Shown: positions 10,601 to 22,600 of the stretch, in pieces
Layout: every line of letters begins with the position of its first letter
Position numbering within the stretch: the stretch's first letter is position 1
From: Siphonodentalium dalli
Taxonomy: Eukaryota; Mollusca; Scaphopoda; Gadilida; Siphonodentaliidae
NCBI GenBank assembly: GCA_032622095.1
Contig: CP136066.1
Span: 171,553,164-171,617,163, forward strand
Direction of reading: 5' to 3'
Length of the DNA stretch: 64,000 nucleotides
Translations under genes and position numbers: made by a program
The notes under the pieces: model-generated
Databases searched by the model: none
Told to the model about the DNA's origin: nothing
What the model saw: only the letters and a program-made list of their open reading frames with translations

Positions 10601-13600
10601 GTACCGCTAATGCGTCTACAAAGAAGCAAAAAACCCAACGACTTACCGCGGCTTAGGTGCAATTAACGATGTTTTAATTAAGACCTGTTTGCGTTTGGTA
10701 GTGACTTTCCCGAAAATATCATATTTTGCCATAAAAAGTAGGGAACAATCCATTTGTTTTTGCAGGATATTTATTTTTGAAGGTCAAGAACGTCCAGTTT
10801 ATGTGGCTCACCTGATTGGATAAAGCAAACAGCTTCACTCGGAGACGAGTATTTGTTAAATGTTTGGCGACCGCCATTCAGAGAAGGCAACTACGGAAAC
10901 ACGATTCACAACTCTACTTTGAAATTTGGAAGCACCTCGCGTAACATTACAGTTATACAAATATGGTTGTCCATTTGTCGTTCCGTACATTCCTACAGAT
11001 AGATGTTACACTGAAATCCCATTAAGAACGTACCATTAATCCCCGGCTAAATGCAACCAATCAGATTATCGCCTGCACACGGATGTTTACGAACACAATT
11101 GCGACTGGAACTACCTCAGATTTGATGAAGATTTACATTTTGATCAAGAGATTTTGATGATCATTTCTTACAGTTTTTCATGGTAAATTGACCAAAACAA
11201 ATCGATTTTGAATCGCTCAAAAGGTATTAAAGCCGTGGTGAGTCGTTGAGTTTTTTGCTTCTTTGTAGACGTGATAGTGGTACACAACTAATGCACGAAA
11301 ATTCGAAATGCGCTTTTGTCGTGGTATGGCGATAATCGCAGGAGGCGTGTAAATCACATTAAAAACGTAGCTCAATCGGGCTACAGTAGACAAAACGAGC
11401 TACGTAGACCGTTTTTGATGTGTGCCCGACCTGAGTAAGACGAATTGTGCAGTTAATTCATTCAATCATTGACTGGTTAGGTGAAAACAAAGTGAAAGTG
11501 GGCTTCCAAACGGATAGCGTTGACAGTGTGGGTCGGCAGTGTGTGGCTATTGTATGTAATGCACTCTGGTTTGTGGATCAGCACTATTTCAAACTTCAAG
11601 ATTTTTATGAAAGTCTGTGATTAATTAGAAAATAAACCTTTTATTTCATAAATTATTGTTGTGATTTTATATTATCAATTCATGTGTAGCCCAATGGAAC
11701 TCCTTCCAATAAAGCTTGATCTGGTTGGTGGTCACCCTGAGTTAAATAAAATTTCATGTAGTTTCCACATCATCATGAGTGAATAATTCAAACTGTTTCC
11801 TCTATGCAACTTTATTACAAATCTAGATTATTAAGGGGATATATGATGGTCAGCTTCCCTGCTTCGGTATATTGCCCATATTCAGTATTACTGTTTAATA
11901 TGGGATTCCAGTAAATACTTTATAAATAAATACCTGCCTCATCACAAAATTAATTTGAAAAAAATAATAAATATAAATAACTGCCTCCCTCATCACTTTG
12001 AAAAAAAAAATCCCTGAGAAACAAACTATTAAGTTTATATGACCTAATGATACTGGCAAACAATGATTGCAGATACCTAATACAACAGTGCAAAAAAGAA
12101 TAAAAAACATAACCTGCATCAGTCACATATATTTTATAAAACTTTTTTAAAATAGCATCTAGTCCCATCCCAAATCAATTTTCATTTGGATTGGTCAATC
12201 AAACTGCCCACCAAATATTTGCAGCTGCATATTTGAAACTTACCAAAATTTATCACAACAAATAACACATACCCATGAAGGGAAGAAACATCTTGGATCG
12301 AAATATCCGTCTCCACACTTGGATGTACTATAGCAGCCGTAGTCTTTCTGCAGCGCGTAAGCCACGAGCTGAAAACATTTCTCCTCGCTATAGTAATGCT
12401 GGTAATTAAGAATATTCTCCTTGAGCTGGAGATAGTACTGGTGCCTTGTTGTCCTTTCCCTGGAGATAAAGAAAGACTGAGTTATTGTACTATCGCGATA
12501 ATAATTCACAAATATGAACTACCGGTAATAAAAGGGCTATAAGTCCACCAAATATTTACTGATGTCTAATTACTTACTACATACCAACACCCAGCTTTAA
12601 AATTTATTTCTTTTACCCTCATCCATGCATACTTTATTCTTCAATGGGATCAAAAATGAATTTTCTGGACAATTTTTCCTGATATGTGATAAACTCCCCA
12701 AATAAAGAAATTATATGTTCATGAATTAATGACATTTTGTGGAGGTGGAAAAACCCAGACTGTTAATTATAGTAACAAATATCACATGTTGTATATGGTC
12801 ACATCAACATCATGACTCATTAACAAATAATTGACCAGTACAAACTATTTTTATGAGATTTGATGACTTCTAAATGATGAAGGTTGATTTTTAAGTACTT
12901 TTCAAGGAACGGCATCAATTTAAGCTTTAAAGGAATGGCTTGAAATTTTAAGTGCTTTTTATAAACTGTGCCAGGAGTGTGTGTTGAAACATTTTAGCAT
13001 ACATACAAATCTTGGTCCTAGTGGCTATTAATTAACGGATTGTTCCTTGGTTCACACTTATCTGATTTCCATATAAAACTCACCGTAGAAGCACTACTTG
13101 GTCGACGTAATACTGCACACGAAAGTATACATTAACCAACGGCCTGCCATCTGGTCCACTACCCTAATAAAAGAAGCCCAATAATAATATTAGTTAAAAA
13201 TGGTGTATCTCATCCTAGCAAGTTACAGTACTGGTATATATAGATTTCGGGGTATAAAATAACAGATATGAATTGAGGACATCTGTCTGGAAAAATTTCT
13301 ATCAATAAATATCAATTTTATTTAGAGTTTTTCACGAATAATCCCTGGCCAGTAAAATGGGCTATTTTTTATAACAGAAAACTTGCGATAATGCTTGGAG
13401 CAAACCAAGAAGGAGAACTATTTTAACTCTCAATCAAGGCAAATAAGAGATTTCACTGTGAATTACACTCGGCTACATCAGAAATAGATAAAGAATAATC
13501 ACGTGAACGAGAAATAATTCATTTGAGGTAGGGACTATTTTGTAAAAGCGCTCTCGTGTTTGTTCAATGTTACTGCCTATCATGAATTATTTCAAGTCAC

Positions 13601-16600
13601 CAGTTCAATCAATTGAATATTCTGTTTATTACATTTCACTATAAACATCTGATTTACAAGGAATCTGTATAATACCACCATTATACACATGACACATACA
13701 TTTCGATAGTGCATATGAATACATAATACGCTAGTTAAATTGACATAATTCACGTAAAGTGACATAATACCGGTAGCTACCTGCTGATACTGATTTTAAT
13801 TTAAGATAAAACTAAATTAAGTGAAAAGCATTCGCCGTTTTATAATGTTTAATGTTAAAGTTCGAAGAGAACGAACTATTTGTGGAAAATCATAACATGC
13901 ATATCATAACTGGTAGCGAATATTGGAAACCAAACTCTGCACGCCAGTCACTACAATATCAACGAAACCATAGGCAAATTACAAAAGAATTAAATACATT
14001 GCGCATCGATGTTCAGCATGTATAGTCAAATTTGACCACATAAACTAAATGTAGGATTCCGCTTAGTCTTAAAATAAGTTTCTTTGTGGACAAATTCTAC
14101 TTTACAGGTGGATGCAAAGTATATTTATTTATTACTCATTAAACAAGTCTTGTAGAGTAGACATACTGAACGCAGAAAAAACATAATGGAATAAATGAGG
14201 CAATATTTACAGGTCAGGTATTGAGGTTTGAGCAAGATTAGGCAATCTAGGGGTGACTAAGGCAAACAATAACTGAAATTTCTTCTGCATCAGCTGCCTT
14301 AACCCTTTCAGTGCCAAGTCCGATTTTTGTATCAACCCATATATCCTTGATCATTTTTCAAATTTATTGATTATAATAATGTGATACATTGTTGGAAAGA
14401 GCTCTTGTCTGTATTTTGGCCTGCAAACACCGGAGGTCGTTTCGATGTCATGTGAAGTCATGATGCCTTAACTCACTTCATTTCAGCTCTAATCTTAAAT
14501 AAATGATTATAATAATGTGATACATTGATGGAAAGAGCTCTGCTCTTAGAGCTCTTTCCATCAATGTATCACATTATTATAATCAATAAATTTGAAAAAT
14601 GATCAAGGAGATATGGGTTGATACAAAAATCGGACTTGGCACTGAAAGGGTTAAGATAATACTGACCTCTCCTGATGATGATTTCCAGCCTTTTGGAGCA
14701 TGCTTGTGAACCTTGTCCTCTAACGACACAAAACTGAACTCTCCATCTGAAATAAATGAGTAAAGGGACGATAAAGTCAAGAATATCGAAAAGATGAACC
14801 TGTGCCAGATAGTGAATAACACAGGTCTACTTAAAGGTACTCAATATAATATAATTAGATTCCAACAATAACATTTTTAGAAATGCCGCTTCAGTTATCA
14901 GAATCGATTAATTGCCCAAAAATAATGCTATCACAGTCAACTATAGTATAAATTTGCCCGAAACATGTTATTTATCAACACGTTGTTGGATGAAATTTGG
15001 CCTTATTATCAACACAAAGCCTCTTGATATTAGAGTTATCCATCTTCATCCGCAATCTGGTCCGAGACCGTTGGCTCGTCAATTTTTTACTGGGCCACTA
15101 ATAAGTCTTGATGGTGAAAAATAATAGATTTTAAAAATTGATATCTAATAACTCTGAGCTTTGATACATGTATGTGGGTTCCTCGACTCGAATCAAATAT
15201 CTTTTTACCCCCGAATCCAAATAAATAGTAATTTTGGGGCGCTTAATCAGATTATGCATCTTTAACAGTAAGACTGGTCAAATGTATCTGACATTCCACT
15301 GGTATAAAAGGTCAAATATAGTTGATATTCTCCTGGCAAATAAAACTGGGCAAGAAAGGTGAAATTATTGACAAACTACATGTACCAGTAAGAAAGTTCA
15401 CATACATGTACATGTATAGCTGACATTCTACTGGTAAGAAAGCTCAATTATAGCTGACAAACCACCAGTAAGAAATGTCAAATTTCGCTGACATTCTACC
15501 AGTAAGAAAGGTAAAATATTGCTGGCATTGTACCTGTAAGAAAGGTCAAATATACATGTAGCAGACATTCTACCATTGAAATAAAAATTAATTTGAAAAC
15601 TCTGTACTTAACACTTCCAATTGACAAAATCTGAAGTACCATTACTTATATGGGACCTCACACTGAAATCGATCATTTTGATAAATTAAAAAATTTAGAC
15701 AAGAAATTGAGACAAGACAGTCAATGACTGTGGGGTCGCTCACCAGACTGCAAAGACTGATAAGACTGGGACTCTGGAGACCAAAACAGTCAGCACTTTT
15801 CATAATCACTTTAAAAGAAGTAGATTTAAACAGGATATGTGGCTAGAGAGACTTCAAGTATGTAGCTTGGTGAAAATCCACCTTGAAATTGCCAACTGTA
15901 CACTACTGATCACCCCCCTCCTCCAGCTCAACAAGTCCCCTCCCGACCGGGCTCCAGACTCCAAAGTCTTAGGTTGGAATTTCACAACCGACACCTCAAA
16001 CTTTCTCAATTGTTGGAAATTTCCAATCTCACAAGCGCCTTTTTCTAAAACCATTTAAACATGTTTGAAGACCAATTATCCATGGACCCAAAACACAATA
16101 CATGTATGTCAGACCAATCAGTCAGGTGGTTCCAAGGTAGAAGTTTTAATGAATTTGGTATTTCGATGATTTTATTGGACACAAAAGTGTTAACTCCCCA
16201 TAGCCTGCCATTTCTTGACAGGTTGACCTCATTTTAACAAATCTGAATCTCAGTCACTAAAGGATCCTCCTGATTCCTCCATACTATATGTAAGCTAAAT
16301 AGTCCAAACTCTCTTGAGAAGACATTTTAAGAATTACTATAGAGACATATAGTTATGTCCCTGGTCCCACCCTATTTAACCTGGTGACCCCATCTGAATA
16401 AATTTGAATCCCAGACACCAAAGAACCCTTCATACATATCATAAATATCAGTCAAATAGACTGATGGTCCTTGTGAAGGAAGCATATTAAGAGGGAAAAT
16501 TTCCTTCGCTTGGCCCCTATTTGACCAGGTGACGCCATTAAAAAAAATCTGAATTGCAGTCAAGGAAGAACATTCCATTCTATATAAGCCAACTAGTTCT

Positions 16601-19600
16601 TGCAAACATATTTTAAGAATTACTATGTAGTGAAATAGTTAAGTCTCTTGCTCTGCCCTTATTTGACTTTGTGATCCCATTTTCACAAATCTGATAAGGA
16701 TAAAAATTAAGTTCCCCAGTTGAAGTTGGTGATATTCACCCATTGGGCACCTCATTTATGAATTTTATCTTCTGCAAATTAGGGGATATAGAAACTTCCT
16801 AGAAGGGAAATTTAACTAAAAACAATGTAAATTTGATACTATAGATACTTCCCAGAAGATGAGGCCTAAGCAGAATGAGGTCTCCAGAGGGTGAATTTGG
16901 TGATGCTAGCCTGCTGTGCGGGATAGCATCACAAAAAGCGTGTCTGTTTCTACATTGTGCATGCCTGGCCTCAAGCAACACAATGTATTATACAATCAAG
17001 CCTTGAAATAGTGTGATAGTGTGTCTGTCATTTGCAGAATGAGGTCCCCAGAGGGTGAATTTAGTGACGCTAAATTCACCCTCTAGTGACGCTAAATTCA
17101 CCCTCTGGGGACCTCATTTTGATAAGGCCCTCAACTGCTATGGAAGATCTAGAATAAAATTGAATTTCCCCAGTTGAAGTTGGTGATGTTCACCCATTGG
17201 GCCCCTCAATTATGAATTTTATCTTCTGTAAATTAGGGGATATAGAAACTTCCTAGAAGGGAAATTTAACTAACAACAATGTAAATTTGATACTATAGAT
17301 ACTTCCCAGAAGATGAGGCCTAAGCAGAATGAGGTCTCCAGATGGTGAATTTGGTGATGCTAGCCCGCTGTGTGGGATAGCATCACTAAAAGCATGTCTG
17401 TTCCTACATTGTGCATGTCTGGCCTCAAGCAACACAATGTATTATACAATCAAGCCTTGAAATAGTCTGTCTGTTATTTGCAGAATGAGGTCCCCAGAGG
17501 GTGAATTTCGTGACGCTATCCTGCACAGTGGGCTAGTATCACTAAATTCACCCTCTGGGGACCTCATTCTGATAAGGCCCTCAACTGCTATGAAAGACCT
17601 AGTATAAGATTGAAGTTCCCCAGTTGAAGTTGGTGATGTTCACCCATTGGGCACCTCAATCATGAATTTTATCTTCTGCAAATTAGGGGATATATAAACT
17701 TCCTAGAAGGGAAATTTAACTAACAACAATGTAAATTTGATACTATAGATACTTCCCAGAAGATGAGGCCTAAGCAGAATGAGATCTTGAGACTCTAGAT
17801 ACTTCCCAGAAGATGAGGCCTAAGCAGAATAAGGTTCTCAGAGGGTGTATTTGGTTATGCTAGCCTGCTGTGTGGAGCAACATAAATTCACCCTCTGGGA
17901 AGACACTCTTAATTCAAACTTGGAGAAAATGAAATTAATCTGATTTTAATGACCACTGAGTGATAATGTAAACAACAAGGGTTCTTCATTGATAACACCA
18001 TTAATCTCATTTAAATTACAAATGACATGAATTACACTCTCTGGGGATGGATAGCACTATGGCATAGCAGTTGTTATCTACCCATCTGCCAGTTGTATAA
18101 ACATGTATCCATCAGAGCACATGGGTGGCTTACTGTAGTAGTGAATACAAGGATTAAAGTACATTTTGTAATTTACTGAACATTTCTGTACATATCTGTC
18201 TGTTCCTGATTTCTCCCAAACCCCTGATTTCAACCAAATATAGTGGAGTGACTAGAGGTACCTCCCCTCCCCTCCCAAAGATGTAATGTCATAGGTTCTT
18301 CAAAATTTAAATATTTTTTTTTGTTTATTTTATTTATTAAATTTTTTTTATTAAAAATAAAAAATATATATATATATATATTTTTTGGTTAAATTGAGCA
18401 ATAAGTTAAATTGAAAAAAAAATAAAAAATAAAGATTTATGTCCATAGCCCCACCCACATTTGACCCAGTGACCTCATTTGAACAAATCTGAACCACAGT
18501 CACCCAAGGTACCCTCATACCAAATATGAACCCATTCGGCCCGACAACTTCAGAAAAGAAGTCGTTTTAAGAATTACTATGTGGAAAAATAGTTATGGTC
18601 CTGACATCAAAACTATTTGACTTGGTGACCTCATTTGAACAAATCTGAATGAGAGTCACCTAGGGAACATCCACACCAAATATGAACCAATTCGGTATGA
18701 TGGTTTCAGAGGAGAAGATGTTTTAAAAAAAGTTGACGGACGGACAGACGGACAGACAGACGGACGGACGGCTCGACAGACGGACGGACGACGGACGAGG
18801 AGTGATGACTATAGCTCCACCGGAGACTTCGTCTCAGGTGAGCTAAAAAGTAGGCTACCGGTACTATTGGCATTGGGAAAGGGACCTGTATAACATGCGG
18901 AACCTGCTGCAGGGATAATCCTTGATTCTTTGCACACACAAAAGACACCATTCTAAATATCAGTTCAAAATTAATCACTAGCCTGAACTCCCAGTGGTCA
19001 ATTTTATCTAGACTAAAATTAATACAAGTCCTGGATAATTTTTCGCTCAACAAATCACAAAACTCCAATGAGTAAGTCTTTGCTGTTGGCAGAAAAATTC
19101 ACAAAAGATGACTGTTATACTCCAAAAAATATAACAGTTTTCTTCAACTGAACCCGACCGACCTTAATCTTTAAAGCATGAACCCACCTATTTTGAAAGC
19201 TAGACTGAAGTATTCTGTTTCACGAAGACCGAGATGAGCTGCAACTTGGTTGAATACTTCTTGGAATTTTCCTTTAACCTGAAATAATGAACATAGACTT
19301 GTTATTATTGCATCAATTAACAACCCTTATGAAATTTTGTGAAAACCCTGTGCCAATGCATTCTCTTATATATGCGAGTCTCCCATAGGGAGCTTCACAT
19401 GTACAAGAGAATGCACTGGCCTAACAATATTTACATTGACCTTGTAAGCCGTGCATTCTCTTATACCGGTACATGTACCGGTATGTGCGAAACTCCCTAA
19501 AACTATAATTAGGATTAGGACAAAGCATGGACGTGAATCGTCTCACTCGCTGTTTGTCCACGCTGTGATTGCGAGTGTGGTTACAAAGGAAATGTGAGTG

Positions 19601-22600
19601 TGGTTCACAGGGGCATGTCGTTAAAAACGAGTAAAATAGAAGAAAAAAATACATAAAAAATAAAAGGTCGCCGACCAGTGTCCCCCGAAACGGTGGTAAC
19701 TCCAAGATGGCTAACTTCGAGATTGGCAGTGTTATTGAAATTGGTTAATATTTGTTTGAGTTATAGCGCTTATGACAAAACAATGACGAGAAATCGTCAA
19801 ACTAATGGGCATACATGTAACTCAGGTAAAAACCAGAAATTGACAGGATTCTAAGTCGTAAAAGGGCCATAACTCTCACAAACATGGGCAGAGAAAACCC
19901 ATATTCGAACCTGACCTGTATTTTGGGCTGATAAACTATCATACTAAATTTGATTCAGATTGATCACACAAACTAAAGTAATCATCCGGAAACCAGAAAT
20001 TGACAGGATTCTAAGTTTAAAAAAAGGCCATAACTCTAGCAAAAATGGGCGGATTGTACCCATATTCGAACTTGACCTGTATTTTTCGAGCTGATAAATG
20101 CACATTCAAAGTTTGGTTCAGATATGATCACACAAACTAAAGTTATCATCCGGAAACCAGAAATTGACAGGATTCCAAGTCGAAAAAGGGCCACAACTGT
20201 TGCAAAAATGGGCGCAGCAAACCCATATTCGTACTTGACCTGTATATAGGGCTGATCAACTCACACACCAAATTTCGTTCAGAATATGATCACACAAACT
20301 GAAGTTATCATCCGGAAACCAGAAAATTACAAGATTCTAAGTAAAAAAAAGGGCCACAACTCTCGCAAAAATGGGCGGAGCAAACCCATATTCGAACTTG
20401 ACCTGTATTTTGGTCTGATAAACTCACTTATGAAATTTGCTTTTGATCTAATAACCGAAACTAAATTTATCATCCGGAAACCATTTCCAGATGCACACAC
20501 GCACGGACGGATGGACGAACAGACATACGGACACCGGCTATTTTCCCGAATTGTTTTTTGGGTGATAATAAAGAAGAGTGCACCACTTTAACAAACGCAT
20601 CCCTATCTACTGACACAGGTCTTTAATGTTGCACCAGAGCAACTCCCATCATGAAAGGGTTAAAACTGACATGGATAATAATATGAAGCTTTAATTTCTA
20701 CAACAGTACGTCAGTTCACATGTAACAGGAGAGATTGGATATTAACCCTTTACCCAACAGAAGGGCCCTGTGCCAATGCATTCTCTTATATATGCGAGTC
20801 GACCATAGGTCGCCTCGCATATATAAGAGAATGCATTGGCTTAACACATTAAAAGTTATAAAATTGTTAAAGAATGTAAGAAAAAATGGTAAAAAGTGTT
20901 AGGCCAATGCATTCTCTTATATATGCGAGGTGACCTATGGTCGACTCGCATACAAGTATATAAGAGAATGCATTGGCACAGGGCATAACTGTAACTATCA
21001 CAATGTGGTCAAGGAGCCGGTTCCAATGATATCCATATTTGTATGGTTCTATTGAGACAGACCGAAGATATTTTAGGCTGTTGAAGCTTTATTTGGCCGG
21101 TTTTGGCCGGTTTGTTGGGTAAAGGGTTAAATATCACAAAAATTATGAAAAACTTCAGTAATGGTTTTTGTTTGTTGCCAATTGTTGATGAGTGCTGCTG
21201 TCGGTTTTATTACAAACTGTCATGAAAGGACAGAAGATGGTCTCCTCTTTTACATGTACATCACTCGTGTTGTCTCACAAATAAAGTATTCTGGAAAGAA
21301 TGTTTTGCCATTTCGCTAAAAATGATAAATTGTCAAGTAAATCTAATAATTAATCATTCAGCCCTTTTATTTGGAGGAAATTTTCCTAGGCAAAAAATTA
21401 CCCTCTTGTAGTCTAGAAATATTTCATTGGCGAAAAAGGCTAGGATACACATAGCTGCATGCTCTGTACATACCGGTATACCGGTACATGTACATGTATC
21501 TTCAGTTTACAATTGGAACTTGGTCAATTATCATGGCATGGCAGACTTTGGTTGGGTCTGGGTTAAAATTGCTCATTATCAAGTTACTAGTAAACCTCGT
21601 TATCTCAGTAGTCTTTGGCATTCAACAAAGAATTTTTGCTGTATGCAGCCTTCCAGCTTGACACTAAGACAATGTCTGTAACAATTTGTTTCAACTTTGC
21701 ACAAAATATTCACATTAGCAGGTTCTGTTTTTGAACTTTGTCTCAGCATTAAAAAAGCCTGCTTGATTTCTTTTTGCCTCGGCTGAGCTGATACTGAACG
21801 CTGATTAAAGTGATGTGAAACACTCTGGTAGGGTGATCAAATACCGGTAGAAATTGAGAATAATCTTGCTCAAAGTAGTTATTTGTTACAAATATTAATC
21901 TATATTGACGATACACACAATCATTCTTATATATTAATTAAATGCAATGATTCTCAATGGCAAAATCATTTATGTTAGATTATTGCTGATAAATTTGAAT
22001 CGAGATGTAAATATTTACAATTGGACATAGTTCAGACGATGTTTTCTATGGATTAATACATGTATGGTGGAGTTTTTTTTAATTTTTGGCGATGTTAGTA
22101 GAATGCTATATTCCCCAGGTTGGCATAGCACCTGAGTACTAACTTATCAATTTCACACACCCGAACAAGTCTTTAATGTCTTCAACAGGGCTGATTAATT
22201 TATTAATATACAGGAAGGCAGTATTGTCTGGGAAGAGAGACCCCATCTTCAAATAAATCACTAATATTTCAGCTAATTTTAACCCTTTCCATACTAAATG
22301 GAAACTCCCAGCCGAGAGCTTTCCGATGAATGGCAACAAGCCATATTTCCGACTAAATCCTGAAAAGTTACCCATAATTCTGCTGTGGTTAAGAGGTCGA
22401 TTAATTAGAGCATTACTGTAGTATTTAGTATAGAAACATCGCTTATAGCTAATGGAGCAATCGGAAATACTACTGTAAAATACCAAGGGAGATACTGGTA
22501 ATTTGGAGCAGTACACACAAACAACCCATAGTATGACGGAATACCATCAAATTCTGATTAATCCAGGGTTTAAGATAATGGTAACAAGATTTTTTTCCAT

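Noticed and set aside
22139-22516. 125-codon minus-strand ORF
   Set aside because: It runs through a half mariner-like MITE and a dispersed repeat, and no splice or domain evidence supports it.
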